From: Rheinheimera aquimaris
GTDB taxonomy: Bacteria > Pseudomonadota > Gammaproteobacteria > Enterobacterales > Alteromonadaceae
Assembly: GCF_020531985.1 (NCBI RefSeq)
Contig: NZ_JAJAVQ010000007.1
Span: 1-64,000, forward strand
DNA: 64,000 nucleotides
Direction: 5' to 3'
The notes beneath the pieces are model-generated. The model ran no database searches, was not told where the DNA came from, and was given only the letters and a program-made list of their open reading frames with translations. A program made the position numbers and the translations under genes. Each line of letters opens with the position of its first letter. Positions within the stretch are counted from its first letter, which is position 1. Shown here one piece after another: positions 18,640 to 28,760 of the stretch.

Positions 18640-19366
18640 AGTTTGCCTTCCCCCGATGACTGGCCGCCAGTGCCACCCCAACGACGGCGACAGCCAATAA
18701 GAACCACTGCAATGCATAACCCCGGTGTTTCTTTGGCGGTAAAACAACTGCTTTATAGTGTGGTGTATAGTTGCTTGCGCGAAGCTGATACAGCAAGGCT
18801 GGGTACAACTTCAGGTTGCTGAGCGCTGACAATTCGGCATAGTCCACCTGCTGAATTCGCATCGGCCACTTGCCTGTATCTTCTGCATTCTGCCCCAACA
18901 ACATCAGGCCGCTAACGTCTGCCCGAATCAGACCGTCTAGCTTAAACGTTGCCGGGATGTCAGGCACTGGCAATATATCCCGGCTTGGTGTTCCACTTAA
19001 CCAGCCAAGATTTACCAGCATTGGCTGAGCCAACCCTGAAGCCTGAACTGGCACAATCACATCATAGCCCGCTACACCATTAACTATCTGATTGTCCAGC
19101 AACCAGATATAAGGTGCTACCCATCTTGCTTCCCCCGCCAATGGGGCACCATCAAAACTGGCTGCGTCCATTGTTTGCAACTGGGCGGGAGTAAGTGCGC
19201 CATCTTCCGCTAACTGCTGCAAACGCTGCAGATATTCTGTTTTCTCTGCAGCCCTGCTCAGTTGCCACCATGACAAGTTGATTAAAATAGTAAAAGCGGT
19301 CAAAGTGAGGACAAGCCACAGCGGAGTAAATACAAAAATCTGCTTCGCCAGCTTAACGCGCATCAT
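18632..19366 (-). CDS. SURF1-family cytochrome oxidase assembly protein
   Basis: The 244-residue protein has one membrane helix near each end (about 12-30 and 218-236) and a large periplasmic domain, the SURF1 layout. Recognisable elements are NLGWLSG, LDGLIRA and the C-terminal YALQWFLLAVAV. SURF1 helps insert heme A into oxidase subunit I. ATGs at 19366 and 19363 are both possible. Its start lies only 23 bp from that of the divergent DUF2909 gene. Confidence 0.92.
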   Translation of the reverse strand: MMRVKLAKQIFVFTPLWLVLTLTAFTILINLSWWQLSRAAEKTEYLQRLQQLAEDGALTPAQLQTMDAASFDGAPLAGEARWVAPYIWLLDNQIVNGVAGYDVIVPVQASGLAQPMLVNLGWLSGTPSRDILPVPDIPATFKLDGLIRADVSGLMLLGQNAEDTGKWPMRIQQVDYAELSALSNLKLYPALLYQLRASNYTPHYKAVVLPPKKHRGYALQWFLLAVAVVGVALAASHRGKANYE

Positions 19367-19389
19367 TCTGGACCCGGAGCCTGTTACCG

Positions 19390-19599
19390 ATGTTGATTAA
19401 ACTTATTGTCATAGCGCTACTGCTTTTTATTATTGTAAATCTGGTTAGAGCCGGTCTGGTTATGCTTAACCCTGATAAACCAGAGGTAAAGATGTCTCGT
19501 TACCTAGGCCGTCGTGTCATGTTTTCTGCCGTTGTACTGCTGTTGATCTTTTTAGCGCAGGCGCTGGGGTGGATCGAACCCAACCCCAGGCCTTACTAA
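19390..19599 (+). CDS. DUF2909 twin-transmembrane protein
   Basis: The 69-residue protein has two membrane helices (about 3-25 and 45-64) joined by a short polar loop with KPEVKMSRYLGRR. This matches the DUF2909 family of small proteins found in oxidase clusters. It is encoded on the opposite strand, in the 236-bp space between coxC and SURF1. A GGAG site lies 10 nt before its ATG. Its function is unknown; location suggests an accessory role with the oxidase. Confidence 0.82.
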   Translation: MLIKLIVIALLLFIIVNLVRAGLVMLNPDKPEVKMSRYLGRRVMFSAVVLLLIFLAQALGWIEPNPRPY

Positions 19600-19602
19600 T
19601 AA

Positions 19603-20481
19603 TCACAGTACATATACAAACACATACAGACATAACCAGACAACATCAACGAAGTGCCAGTACCAGGCGCCCGCCTGAAAGGCAAAGTGGTTGTCCGGCG
19701 TAAAATGCCCCTTCAATACGCGGAAAAACACAAACAACAATATGATTGCGCCTAAAGTAACGTGCATACCGTGAAAGCCGGTCAACAGAAAAAATGTATT
19801 ACCGTAGAAGCCAGACGCCAGTGTCAAACCCAGGTCATGGTAAGCATGCATATACTCATACACCTGCAAGCTCAGGAAGGTTAAACCCAGCAATATGGTT
19901 ACCAGTAACATCAGCTTTAACTGACCGCGTTTACTCTGCTCAAGACCGACATGAGCAAAATGTAACGTTATAGACGATGTCACCAATATAGCGGTATTGA
20001 TTAGCGGTAAGCCGGAAGCTGGCATTGCTTGTGTTTCTATACCACCCGGCGTTTTTAGTAGCGGCCACATCGCTTCAAATTCTGGCCATAGTAACTCGAA
20101 CGTCATGGCATTGTTGCTGCCACCACTCAGCCAATCCAGCGCAATAACCCGGCCATAAAATAAGGCGCCAAAGAACGCCATAAAAAACATCACTTCCGAC
20201 AAAATAAACCAGCTCATCCCCTGACGGAAAGAGCGGTCCATCTGCGCACTGTACAAGCCGCTCATCGACTCATCGATCACGTTCTTGAACCAGCCAAACA
20301 GCATAAAGATTAATACCGCAAAGCCAGCTGCCAAAACATAGCCGCCAAACCCAGGCTGCTGTTTTGTAACTTCGTTGACAAAGTTCCCGGCACCAAACGC
20401 AATCAAAAACAACGCCACGGCCCCGACTATTGGCCACGGGCTTTGAGCGGGAACATAGTATTTTTCATAAGTCTTATTCAT
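19603..20481 (-). CDS. coxC: Cytochrome c oxidase subunit III
   Basis: The 292-residue protein has about seven helices with the subunit III signatures WFILSEVMFFMAFFGALFY, LHFAHVGLEQSKRG, TGFHGMHVTLG and AWYWHFVDVVW. It stabilises the aa3 oxidase core. I start it at ATG 20481, with GGGGA 6 nt upstream, rather than at the TTG 12 nt earlier. Only 1 nt separates it from the ctaG stop. Confidence 0.95.
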   Translation of the reverse strand: MNKTYEKYYVPAQSPWPIVGAVALFLIAFGAGNFVNEVTKQQPGFGGYVLAAGFAVLIFMLFGWFKNVIDESMSGLYSAQMDRSFRQGMSWFILSEVMFFMAFFGALFYGRVIALDWLSGGSNNAMTFELLWPEFEAMWPLLKTPGGIETQAMPASGLPLINTAILVTSSITLHFAHVGLEQSKRGQLKLMLLVTILLGLTFLSLQVYEYMHAYHDLGLTLASGFYGNTFFLLTGFHGMHVTLGAIILLFVFFRVLKGHFTPDNHFAFQAGAWYWHFVDVVWLCLYVFVYVL

Positions 20482-20482
20482 G

Positions 20483-21043
20483 TTATTCCCCAAGTTGGGA
20501 TGACGTTGCCGTCAGGTCGGTACTGGCACTGGTGACATCGTACAAAGTGTACGACAGCGTGATGGTACTGAACTGACGCGGTAACGCCGGATCCACATAA
20601 AACTGTAATGGCATCAGCATGTCTTTGCCTCCCGCTAACCGTTGCTGGGTAAAGCAGAAACACTCTATTTTGTGGAAGTATAATGCTGCCTGCCCCGGCG
20701 ACACTGAAGGTACAGCCTGACCAACAATTAACCTGCTGGTCGGGTTTTGCGCCAGGTAATTCGTAATATGAATTTCTCCCGGATGCACCGTCATGCGGGT
20801 CACTTCGGGTTCAAATACCCAAGGCATCTGTTTATTTGGCCGGGCGATAAATTCAATAACAACTTCGCGGCTGGTATCGACTATCGCAGCGTCGGCGCTG
20901 GCAGCAGTTGACGCCGTTTTGCCGTTAAGGCCCGTCAAATCGCAAAATACGTCGTACAGTGGCACTAAGGCAAAGCCAAATCCAAACATCGCCAACGCAA
21001 TAAACACCAGCTTGGTTGTCAAAGGTTTATGCTTAAATGCCAT
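20483..21043 (-). CDS. ctaG: Cytochrome c oxidase assembly protein CtaG/Cox11
   Basis: The 186-residue protein has one N-terminal membrane helix (about 10-30) and a periplasmic immunoglobulin-like domain with the copper-binding IECFCFTQQ motif. Cox11-type CtaG delivers copper to the CuB site of oxidase subunit I. A strong AGGAGG ribosome site lies before the ATG. It sits between coxA and coxC, the usual order. Confidence 0.95.
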   Translation of the reverse strand: MAFKHKPLTTKLVFIALAMFGFGFALVPLYDVFCDLTGLNGKTASTAASADAAIVDTSREVVIEFIARPNKQMPWVFEPEVTRMTVHPGEIHITNYLAQNPTSRLIVGQAVPSVSPGQAALYFHKIECFCFTQQRLAGGKDMLMPLQFYVDPALPRQFSTITLSYTLYDVTSASTDLTATSSQLGE

Positions 21044-21052
21044 GTCTGCCTC

Positions 21053-22642
21053 CTACTTAATCACCGGCGGTGTTTCGAAGGTATGATAAGGCGCTGGTGA
21101 TGGCACTTCCCATTCCAAGCCTTCCGCACCTTCCCAAACCTGCGCCGTCGCCTTTTCGCCGCCGCGGGCACATTTCACTAACACCCAGACAAAAATAAGC
21201 TGTGACGCACCGAACAGGAAACCGCCAATACTGATAAAAGCATTAAAATCAGCAAACTGCAGGGCGTAGTCCGGTATCCGTCTTGGCATACCAGCCAAGC
21301 CGACAAAATGCATGGGGAAGAACAGCAGGTTGACAGAAATTAACGAACACCAGAAATGCCACTGGCCAAGTTTTTCGTCATACATATGACCAGTCCACTT
21401 GGGCAACCAGTAATATGCTGCAGCAATGATGGAGAACACTGCGCCGGTAACCAGTACATAATGGAAATGAGCCACCACAAAGTACGTATCATGGTACTGG
21501 AAATCAGCGGGCGTAATCGCCAGCATCAGGCCCGAAAACCCGCCTATGGTAAACAACACTATGAATGCCAGTGCAAACATCATAGGCACTTCAAAGGTCA
21601 TTGCACCACGCCACATCGTTGCTACCCAGTTGAACACTTTTACCCCGGTCGGCACGGCAATCAGCATCGTACAGTACATAAAGAACAGCTCAGCAAATAC
21701 CGGCATACCTGTGGTAAACATATGGTGAGCCCACACCAGGAAAGATAACAGCGCTATGCTGGAGGTGGCATATACCATAGACGCGTAACCGAACAGTGGC
21801 TTACGGGCAAAAGTCGGTACTATGCTGGATACAATGCCGAATGCCGGCAGTATCATGATGTATACCTCCGGGTGACCGAAGAACCAGAAGATATGCTGGA
21901 ACAACACTGGATCACCGCCACCTGCAGCATCAAAAAAGCTGGTACCAAAATATTTGTCGGTTAGCACCATGGTGACGGCGCCAGCCAATACCGGCATCAC
22001 CATAATCAGCAAGAACGCAGTGATTAGCCAGGTCCAGACAAACAGCGGCATTTTCATCCAGGTCATACCGGGCGCCCGCAGGTTGAAAATGGTCACAATC
22101 ACGTTAATTGCCCCCATGATGGAAGATATACCCATGATATGAACAGAAAACACAAACAGCGCCGTGCTGTCACCACTGTATTTGGTCGATAATGGTGCGT
22201 AAAAGGTCCAGCCAAAATTAGGCCCACCACCAGGTAAAAACAGTGAGATCAATAAAATCAGAAACGCGAACGGCAGGATCCAAAAGCTCCAGTTGTTCAT
22301 GCGCGGCAGCGCCATATCTGGCGCACCTATCATCATCGGGATCATCCAGTTAGCCAGGCCGGTGAAGGCTGGCATTACCGCACCAAACACCATGATAAGG
22401 CCATGTACTGTTGTCATCTGATTAAAAAAGTTAGGCTCTACAAACTGCATGCCCGGCTGGAATAATTCAGCGCGAATCACCATTGCCATGGTGCCGCCGA
22501 TAAAAAACATTATCAGCGCAAACACCAGGTACATGGTGCCGATATCTTTATGATTTGTGGTATAGAACCAGCGTTTTATGCCGCTGGGTTTATGGTCATG
22601 ATGCTCGTGATCATGCTCATGATCTGTCACTACTGCACTCAT
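21053..22642 (-). CDS. coxA: Cytochrome c oxidase subunit I
   Basis: The 529-residue, twelve-helix heme-copper oxidase core carries its metal ligands: HGLIMVFG (low-spin heme His), FGHPEVYIMILP (CuB His and the cross-linked Tyr), WAHHMFTTG (CuB His pair) and DTYFVVAHFHYV (high-spin and low-spin heme His). It reduces oxygen to water and pumps protons. The N-terminus is histidine-rich (DHEHDHEHHDH), which might bind metal. It starts 3 nt after the coxB stop. Confidence 0.97.
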   Translation of the reverse strand: MSAVVTDHEHDHEHHDHKPSGIKRWFYTTNHKDIGTMYLVFALIMFFIGGTMAMVIRAELFQPGMQFVEPNFFNQMTTVHGLIMVFGAVMPAFTGLANWMIPMMIGAPDMALPRMNNWSFWILPFAFLILLISLFLPGGGPNFGWTFYAPLSTKYSGDSTALFVFSVHIMGISSIMGAINVIVTIFNLRAPGMTWMKMPLFVWTWLITAFLLIMVMPVLAGAVTMVLTDKYFGTSFFDAAGGGDPVLFQHIFWFFGHPEVYIMILPAFGIVSSIVPTFARKPLFGYASMVYATSSIALLSFLVWAHHMFTTGMPVFAELFFMYCTMLIAVPTGVKVFNWVATMWRGAMTFEVPMMFALAFIVLFTIGGFSGLMLAITPADFQYHDTYFVVAHFHYVLVTGAVFSIIAAAYYWLPKWTGHMYDEKLGQWHFWCSLISVNLLFFPMHFVGLAGMPRRIPDYALQFADFNAFISIGGFLFGASQLIFVWVLVKCARGGEKATAQVWEGAEGLEWEVPSPAPYHTFETPPVIK

Positions 22643-22645
22643 CCG

Positions 22646-23788
22646 TTATTCCCCTTTACCTTGCATGACAGCATGCACATCAGCAGCCTGTACCAACTCA
22701 CCGGTACTGTTACCCCAGGCGTTACGCTCATAGGTAATAACCGCAGCAATTTCTTTTAAGCTAAGTTGCTTGGCGTAAGCCTGCATGGCAGTGCCCGCTC
22801 TGCCGTGCAACACAATGTCAATGTGCGCTGGTTTATCGTTCAGAGCAATGCTACTGCCTTTGAGCGCTGGGAAAATACCCGGCAACCCCTCGCCGCTAGG
22901 CTGATGGCAAGCAGCGCAGTAAGCCGTATATGTGCGTTCACCGACACTCATAAGCTCTTCCAAGCTCATATTCATCGCCAGTAGTTCCTGCTCTTCGGCT
23001 TTGGCTTTGGCAATCCGCTCAGCTTCGCCGGCTAACCATTTATCAAATTCAGCCGGTTCTTTAGCGATAACGACAATAGGCATATAACCATGATCTTTGC
23101 CGCACAGCTCAGCACACTGACCCCGGTATATGCCAGGCTCGTCGATACGGGTCCAGGCCTCATTAATAAAGCCGGGGTTAGCATCTTTCTTAACAGCAAA
23201 CGCCGGCACCCACCATGAGTGAATCACGTCATCTGACGTCATTAGAAAACGTACTTTTTTGCCAGTCGGCAGAACCAGTGGCCGGTCAACCTCCAGCAAG
23301 TAGTTTTCACCCTTGGCAAATCTATTGGCTATTTGCTCTTTCTGCGTAGCCAGTAAAGAGTAAAACTCAACGTCATGCTCCAGATACTTGTAGTGCCATT
23401 TCCACTGGGAACCAGTGACGACTACTGTGACATCAGCCTCAGTAGTATCTTCCATTGCGATCAGGGTTTTGGTGGCCGGAATGGCCATAAGAATCAGAAT
23501 AAGTACCGGTATGGCTGTCCAGAGTATTTCTACTTTGGTGCTTTCATGGAATTGGGCTGGTTGCACACCCCGTGCTTTTCGATGGCGAACAATGGACCAG
23601 AACATGATCCCGAACACCACTGCACCAATAACGCAGCAGATCCAGAAAATTGTCATGTGCAGGTGATATACCCGCTGACTGATTTCTGTTACCCCTTTGG
23701 TCATATTCAGGGGCATATCTGCTGCATTAGCCGATGCAGCTAAAAGCAGGGTTGGCAGCGACCAACGAAGACTACGCGTTTTCGTCAC
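22646..23788 (-). CDS. coxB: Cytochrome c oxidase subunit II with C-terminal cytochrome c domain
   Basis: The 380-residue protein has a signal peptide, two membrane helices and a cupredoxin domain. The CuA motif is CAELCGKDHGYM. A fused cytochrome c domain at about 290-375 carries the heme site CAACH, making it a caa3-like subunit II. It accepts electrons from cytochrome c. The start is GTG at 23788, with GAGGAGA 7 nt upstream. It is the first gene of the oxidase cluster. Confidence 0.96.
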   Translation of the reverse strand: MTKTRSLRWSLPTLLLAASANAADMPLNMTKGVTEISQRVYHLHMTIFWICCVIGAVVFGIMFWSIVRHRKARGVQPAQFHESTKVEILWTAIPVLILILMAIPATKTLIAMEDTTEADVTVVVTGSQWKWHYKYLEHDVEFYSLLATQKEQIANRFAKGENYLLEVDRPLVLPTGKKVRFLMTSDDVIHSWWVPAFAVKKDANPGFINEAWTRIDEPGIYRGQCAELCGKDHGYMPIVVIAKEPAEFDKWLAGEAERIAKAKAEEQELLAMNMSLEELMSVGERTYTAYCAACHQPSGEGLPGIFPALKGSSIALNDKPAHIDIVLHGRAGTAMQAYAKQLSLKEIAAVITYERNAWGNSTGELVQAADVHAVMQGKGE

Positions 23789-24094
23789 TGGACTTCTCCT
23801 CTGTCATTTTGCAAAGCAAACTGCAGAAACTAAGTACACAGTACTACACGGTCCTTACACACCCATCCCGAACCTATGTATGAAGTTTCATCAGTTTATT
23901 ATTTTTATTGTTAGCGTCGGCTTCGGGGCTAGCGCTGAAGCCGGAACTGACCCTGTTGTTATTTTTTAATCAGTTTCAGGTTAAGAATTATCCAAATTAC
24001 ACTCAGTGTAAACCCCTAAATAACAAAAGCGCTGGCAAACCTAGGTGGTCATACCAGCGCTTTTGTAAAAATAACTTATTGAGGTTAGTACAAA
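23789..24094. other. 306-bp intergenic region between coxB and lexA
   Basis: Both flanking genes are on the minus strand. The lexA-proximal part holds a strong hairpin (listed separately). The coxB-proximal half must hold the oxidase promoter, but I see no convincing -35/-10 pair. At 23880-23969 on the plus strand is a 29-codon frame that looks like a bare signal peptide; it has no ribosome site and I do not call it. CGGCTTC (23918-23924) and GAAGCCG (23937-23943) form a further 7-bp inverted repeat. Confidence 0.5.
24023..24066 (-). terminator. Terminator-like hairpin after lexA
   Basis: A perfect 13-bp stem (ACAAAAGCGCTGG / CCAGCGCTTTTGT) encloses an 18-nt loop, starting 29 bp past the lexA stop. 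On the minus strand the 3' arm ends CTTTTGT followed by TATTTA, so termination is plausible. It also reads as a hairpin on the plus strand. Confidence 0.65.
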
Positions 24095-24712
24095 TTATAA
24101 CCAATTTCCGTTACGGATAACGCCTACAGCCAAGCCTTCAACGGCAAAGTGCTGGACGCGTAAGTCCACTTTAATTACATCAAAATCTCTATTTTCCGGA
24201 TGTAAAAAAACAGTGCTGCCATCACGCTGGAATCGTTTTACGGTAACATCTTCATCAACCCTGGCAACAATAACCTGGCCAGGTTGCACCTGACTGGTTT
24301 TATGCACCGCCAACAGATCCCCATCGAGAATGCCGATGTCCTGCATACTCATACCTTGCACCCTGAGCAAAAAATCAGCATGGGGTTTAAACAAGTTTGC
24401 GTCTACCTGATAATGCTCCTGCACATGTTCTGCTGCGAGTATCGGTTGGCCAGCGGCAACTTTACCAATCAAAGGCAACCCCAATTGCTCAGGTTCATCT
24501 GCATCAACCAATCTGATACCGCGCGAAGTACCGGGCATCATTTCAATAACGCCTTTTTTAGCAAGAGCTTTTAAATGTTCTTCTGCAGCATTTGCCGACT
24601 TAAAGCCTAATTGTTGTGCAATTTCAGCCCGGGTTGGTGGCATGCCGCTATCTTGCTGATAATCTTTTATCAGCTGCAAAATTTCTGCCTGGCGTGGCGT
24701 CAGTGGTCTCAT
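24095..24712 (-). CDS. lexA: SOS-response repressor LexA
   Basis: The 205-residue protein has an N-terminal winged-helix domain (about 1-65, [15 protein letters not shown]) and a C-terminal S24 peptidase domain. The self-cleavage site is Ala87-Gly88 in KVAAGQP; the catalytic Ser122 is in GMSMQDIGI and Lys159 in DVTVKRF. LexA represses DNA-damage genes and cleaves itself when RecA filaments form. I start at 24712, where the family's N-terminus begins; the frame extends upstream to 24775, but that part crosses the operators. Two SOS boxes precede it, so it is autoregulated. It is divergent from plsB, a pairing near E. coli lexA too. Confidence 0.96.
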   Translation of the reverse strand: MRPLTPRQAEILQLIKDYQQDSGMPPTRAEIAQQLGFKSANAAEEHLKALAKKGVIEMMPGTSRGIRLVDADEPEQLGLPLIGKVAAGQPILAAEHVQEHYQVDANLFKPHADFLLRVQGMSMQDIGILDGDLLAVHKTSQVQPGQVIVARVDEDVTVKRFQRDGSTVFLHPENRDFDVIKVDLRVQHFAVEGLAVGVIRNGNWL

Positions 24713-24716
24713 AGTG

Positions 24717-24732
24717 CTGGTTACCTGTACAG
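24717..24732 (-). promoter_or_regulatory. LexA box 2 (proximal)
   Basis: CTG-N10-CAG in the form CTGTACAGGTAACCAG on the minus strand, just before the lexA start. It matches the ends and first part of the gammaproteobacterial SOS consensus. It overlaps the AGGTAA that may serve as ribosome site, so binding would block both transcription and access to the start. Confidence 0.7.
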
Positions 24733-24738
24733 TTAATA

Positions 24739-24754
24739 CTGTGAGTATATACAG
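24739..24754 (-). promoter_or_regulatory. LexA box 1 (distal)
   Basis: CTGTATATACTCACAG on the minus strand fits the CTG-N10-CAG consensus and, from memory, equals one of the E. coli lexA operator boxes. It lies 22 bp from the second box, centre to centre, as in the double operator of other gammaproteobacterial lexA genes. Confidence 0.88.
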
Positions 24755-24850
24755 GCATGCTACAATTGCAAGCATCTGTGCTGACGCACATTTTTCTGCA
24801 CTACACTGACGTGCTATGCTAGGCGACTTTTTAACTGAGGTGAGTAGGCT

Positions 24851-27313
24851 ATGTTCCGGCCGGTAAAATTGTTTGCAGCCTTATTAAAATGGCCTATGTG
24901 GCCGCTGCTGAAGTACAAAATTGTTCCCGAACAAGCTGTTTCAGAACTGGCGTTAGATAAAAACAGGCCATTCTTTTACATCTGCGCTACGGAGTCAGCA
25001 GCAGATTTAGCGGCAATCCGCCGTGTTTGTGGATCTCTCGGACTACCGGATCCGGCAGAGGATGTCAGCCTAAATGGCATCGAGCATCCACGGACGTTAT
25101 TTCTTGAAAAACCCCATACTTTATGGCTGAAACGCGGAAAAACCACTGCACTGGCGCAAGGGCAGGCTTTGTTGCAGGCTCATCTTGATGATCCGGCACT
25201 GGATGCGCAACTGGTGCCTATTTCACTACTGTGGGGCCGGGCGCCGGGTAAAGAAAATAGCATTAAATGGCTATTGGGCGAAGCACATGCACCAAACTGG
25301 CTGGCGAAACTCTTAATAGTACTGATATCCGGCCGCCATACGCTGGTTAGGTTTAGCCGGGCCGTAGCACTGAAACAAATGGCCGCAGAATTTGGTGCCG
25401 AACAGCAGACAGCCCATAAGCTGCTGAGAATGTCGCGATTCCATTTTTACCGGCAACGGCTAGCTGCAACCGGCCCCAAACTGGTGAATCGCGCACAGTT
25501 GTTCAATGCGCTGCTGGCAGCTCCTGCGCTAAAAAAAGCGATAGAAGACGAAGCGAAGGCCAAACGTATATCTGTCAGTGATGCCCGGCAGGAAGCCAGA
25601 AAACTGTTGCTGGAAATAGCGGCAGATTACCGCGCTACGACGCTACGTGTGGGTGACCGGGTACTACGCTGGTTATGGAGTAAGTTATACACGGGTATAA
25701 AAATTAATAATGCTGACATGCTGCGGGATTTGGCGCAAAAGGGGCACGAAATAGTCTATGTTCCCTGTCATCGCAGCCATATGGATTATTTGTTACTAAG
25801 CTACGTCATTTATCAACAAGGCCTGGCACCGCCGCATATAGCTGCCGGTATTAACCTGAACTTTTGGCCGGCAGGCCCCATTTTCCGCCGCGGAGGCGCT
25901 TTTTTTATCAGGCGCAGTTTCAGTGGTAATAAGTTGTACTCAGCAGTATTTCGCGAGTATTTATGCCAGCTGTTTAGTAAGGGTTATTCGGTTAAATATT
26001 ACACTGAAGGTGGCCGAAGCCGCACTGGTCGCTTATTGCAACCCAAAACAGGCATGCTGGCCATGACGCTGCAGTCGATGCTGCGGGGAATCGAACGGCC
26101 AGTAACACTGGTACCGGTTTACCTGGGTTATGAACATGTAATGGAAGTAAACACTTACCTGCGTGAACTTAAAGGTTCAGGCAAACAAAAGGAATCAGCC
26201 TGGGGAGTGATTAAAGCAATCCGCAATTTACGCGACTACGGTTATGGTTACGTGAACTTTGGTGAGCCAATAACACTGAATAATTATCTTAACCAGCATG
26301 TACCTGACTGGAAACAGGATTTGCATCCAATGGAGGTGCAAAAGCCTCAATGGCTGAACCCGACAGTGGCTCGGCTTGCCGACACTCTGATGCAGCGAAT
26401 AAATCATGCCGCGGCACTTAATAGCATTAACCTGATAGCACTGTGTTTGCTGGCAACCGAAAAACACACGCTGACCCGACGTGAACTGGAGCAGCAGCTT
26501 GATTTTTACCTGCAGCTGCAACGTACGGTACCTTACAACAAACAAATGACGCTGCCGGAAGAATCAGCAGCACTGTTGATAGACCATGCGATACAATTAC
26601 AAAAAGTGCAGCAGCAGCGTGACAGTTTTGGTGAGTTACTGAGCCTGAGCGAGGAAAATGCGGTGTTGCTAAGCTATTACCGCAATAACGTACTGCATGC
26701 GTATATTCTGCCCGCGATTATCGCCAGCGCTATTTTGCATCAACGTGACATCAGTCAGCAGCATTTACAGCAAATAGTGCAGCAACTATTTCCGCTGTTG
26801 CAGCAAGAGTTGTTTCTGAATGTCAGCGATGTAAACGCATACTGCACCGCAATACTGCAGCATCTGACTGATACCGGCCTTGCAGAACAGGTTGAGCAAA
26901 ATTACAGAGCACCGGCACAAAACAGTAATGGCTATTTTATGCTCAGCATGCTGGCACATAACGCCGAACATACGCTGCAGCGCTACGCAATGGTGCTACA
27001 ACTGATAGAGAGTCAGGGCGCGCAAAGCCGTGCTGTACTGGAAAAGCACAGCCACGAACTGGCTCAGCGCCTGCTTAGCCTGCATGGCATTACCGCGCCG
27101 GAGTATTACGACAAGCAACTGTTTGCCACTTTGGTTAATGCGTTAAAAGACGGCGGTTTTACGCAGACAGATGAACGCAGCCAGGTGGTGGCTACCGCTC
27201 AGCTGCCATTGTTAAACACCACTGTTGGGCTATTACTGCGTAACGATGTGCTGCAAAGCATTCACAGCATAGTCCCTGCCGCAAACCCGGCCACCGCTGC
27301 CATCACTCATTAG
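24851..27313 (+). CDS. plsB: Glycerol-3-phosphate 1-O-acyltransferase
   Basis: The 820-residue protein is the size of E. coli PlsB (807). It contains the acyltransferase HX4D motif in [10 protein letters not shown] (His about 307), FIRRSF, the [10 protein letters not shown] block and VPVYLGYE. It transfers the first acyl chain to glycerol-3-phosphate at the inner membrane, starting phospholipid synthesis. It starts 138 bp from the divergent lexA start. Its stop overlaps the convergent tesB stop by 4 nt. Confidence 0.96.
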   Translation: MFRPVKLFAALLKWPMWPLLKYKIVPEQAVSELALDKNRPFFYICATESAADLAAIRRVCGSLGLPDPAEDVSLNGIEHPRTLFLEKPHTLWLKRGKTTALAQGQALLQAHLDDPALDAQLVPISLLWGRAPGKENSIKWLLGEAHAPNWLAKLLIVLISGRHTLVRFSRAVALKQMAAEFGAEQQTAHKLLRMSRFHFYRQRLAATGPKLVNRAQLFNALLAAPALKKAIEDEAKAKRISVSDARQEARKLLLEIAADYRATTLRVGDRVLRWLWSKLYTGIKINNADMLRDLAQKGHEIVYVPCHRSHMDYLLLSYVIYQQGLAPPHIAAGINLNFWPAGPIFRRGGAFFIRRSFSGNKLYSAVFREYLCQLFSKGYSVKYYTEGGRSRTGRLLQPKTGMLAMTLQSMLRGIERPVTLVPVYLGYEHVMEVNTYLRELKGSGKQKESAWGVIKAIRNLRDYGYGYVNFGEPITLNNYLNQHVPDWKQDLHPMEVQKPQWLNPTVARLADTLMQRINHAAALNSINLIALCLLATEKHTLTRRELEQQLDFYLQLQRTVPYNKQMTLPEESAALLIDHAIQLQKVQQQRDSFGELLSLSEENAVLLSYYRNNVLHAYILPAIIASAILHQRDISQQHLQQIVQQLFPLLQQELFLNVSDVNAYCTAILQHLTDTGLAEQVEQNYRAPAQNSNGYFMLSMLAHNAEHTLQRYAMVLQLIESQGAQSRAVLEKHSHELAQRLLSLHGITAPEYYDKQLFATLVNALKDGGFTQTDERSQVVATAQLPLLNTTVGLLLRNDVLQSIHSIVPAANPATAAITH

Positions 27314-28179
27314 CGGCTGGTCGGATACGAACGGATAACCCCTTCCTGAATGGTAGACGCAACTAAGGTGCCGGCCCGGTTAAAAAACTGGCCGCGCACC
27401 AACCCCCGCCCGCCCGAAGCGCTTGGGCTGTCTACCGCATACAGTAACCAGTCATCAAAACGGAAATCCTGATGGAACCACATCGCATGATCAATCGTCG
27501 CGACTTGCATATTCGGCGCCATAAATGACTTGCCATGCGGCTGCAGCGCTGTTGGTAAGAAGTTGAAATCGGATGCATAGGCCAACATATATTTGTGCAC
27601 ACGTAAGTCATCCGGCATCGGGCCATTGGCTTTAAACCAGACATAGCGCCGCGCCGGGCTGACTTCCTGCTTGAACGGATTCTGAAAGTCCACCGGCCGC
27701 ATTTCTATCGGCTTTTCGCAGATAAACTTACTACGCAAGCTCTCGGGAATTAACTGTGCGTGCTGCTGATAAAACTCCAAATCAGATACTAACTGCTCAG
27801 GCTCAGGCACCTGCGGCATAACATCCTGATGTTCGAAACCTTGTTCTTCCGCCTGAAATGAAGCCGTCATATAAAAAATGGGCTTGCCGTACTGGATAGC
27901 ACTGACGCGCCGCGTGCTAAAACTTTTACCATCGCGGATATTTTCTACTTCGTAAACAATGGCTTTAGCCGCATCGCCCGGACGCAAAAAGTAGGAGTGA
28001 AACGAATGTACTTTTCGGTCTTCAGCGATAGTTTCTTTTGCTGCGGATAACGCCTGCCCCATAACCTGACCACCAAATACCGCTTTAAAACCCAGATCCT
28101 GGCTCTGGCCGCGATACAGTCCCTGCTCTATGGTTTCCAGCTTTAATAATGCCAGTAAATTCTGTAATACCTGACTCAT
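27310..28179 (-). CDS. tesB: Acyl-CoA thioesterase II
   Basis: The 289-residue double hot-dog protein is the same size as E. coli TesB (286). It contains [22 protein letters not shown], the catalytic-Asp region [15 protein letters not shown] and the C-terminal [19 protein letters not shown]. It hydrolyses medium- and long-chain acyl-CoA in the cytoplasm. I start at 28179 with AGGGAC upstream; an upstream extension to 28230 has no support. Confidence 0.95.
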   Translation of the reverse strand: MSQVLQNLLALLKLETIEQGLYRGQSQDLGFKAVFGGQVMGQALSAAKETIAEDRKVHSFHSYFLRPGDAAKAIVYEVENIRDGKSFSTRRVSAIQYGKPIFYMTASFQAEEQGFEHQDVMPQVPEPEQLVSDLEFYQQHAQLIPESLRSKFICEKPIEMRPVDFQNPFKQEVSPARRYVWFKANGPMPDDLRVHKYMLAYASDFNFLPTALQPHGKSFMAPNMQVATIDHAMWFHQDFRFDDWLLYAVDSPSASGGRGLVRGQFFNRAGTLVASTIQEGVIRSYPTSR

Positions 28180-28249
28180 GGCTGTCCCTTTTATTCTGTT
28201 TGGCTGAAGTATAATGGTATTCTGCCGCAAACGAAGGAGATCAGCAAAG

Positions 28250-28708
28250 ATGAGCTACTGGTTATTTAAAACCGAACCGTCGGAGTGCAGTATCGATGAT
28301 TTTGCCAACGCTCCGGACACACCGATAGTTTGGGAGGGTGTGCGCAACTATCAGGCCCGCAACATGCTGCGCGACGAAGTGCAAAAAGATGATCTGGTTT
28401 TTATCTATCATTCCAGTTGCAAACTGATCGGAGTAGCTGGCATTGCCCGCGTTGTCAGAACTGCTTATCCGGATCCAAGCCAATTTAGTGCAGCAAGTGC
28501 TTATTTTGACGCGAAATCCAGCCACGAGTCGCCGCGCTGGGTTGCCGTCGACCTGGTTTTTGTAGAAAAGCTGCCGGCTATTATTCCACTGGACAAACTT
28601 AAAAGCTTGGCTAAGCTAAGTGAACTGCCTTTGGTTCAGCGGGGCAGCAGACTGTCTGTTATGCCGGTAACACCTGAGCAGTGGCAGAGTATTTTACAGC
28701 AGCGTTAA
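28250..28708 (+). CDS. EVE-domain protein (YTH/PUA-like fold)
   Basis: The 152-residue protein is essentially a single EVE domain: it begins [18 protein letters not shown] and contains [24 protein letters not shown] and a C-terminal [18 protein letters not shown] proteins resemble modified-base readers; small stand-alone versions like this (thymocyte-nuclear-protein-like) are widespread and their bacterial role is uncertain. A clear AAGGAGA site precedes the ATG. It is divergent from tesB, with 70 bp between starts. Confidence 0.92.
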   Translation: MSYWLFKTEPSECSIDDFANAPDTPIVWEGVRNYQARNMLRDEVQKDDLVFIYHSSCKLIGVAGIARVVRTAYPDPSQFSAASAYFDAKSSHESPRWVAVDLVFVEKLPAIIPLDKLKSLAKLSELPLVQRGSRLSVMPVTPEQWQSILQQR

Positions 28709-28760
28709 TGGCATAGTGATTGAGCCTGAAACCTGTAATCCCTGATGGTTGGAGCCTGTT

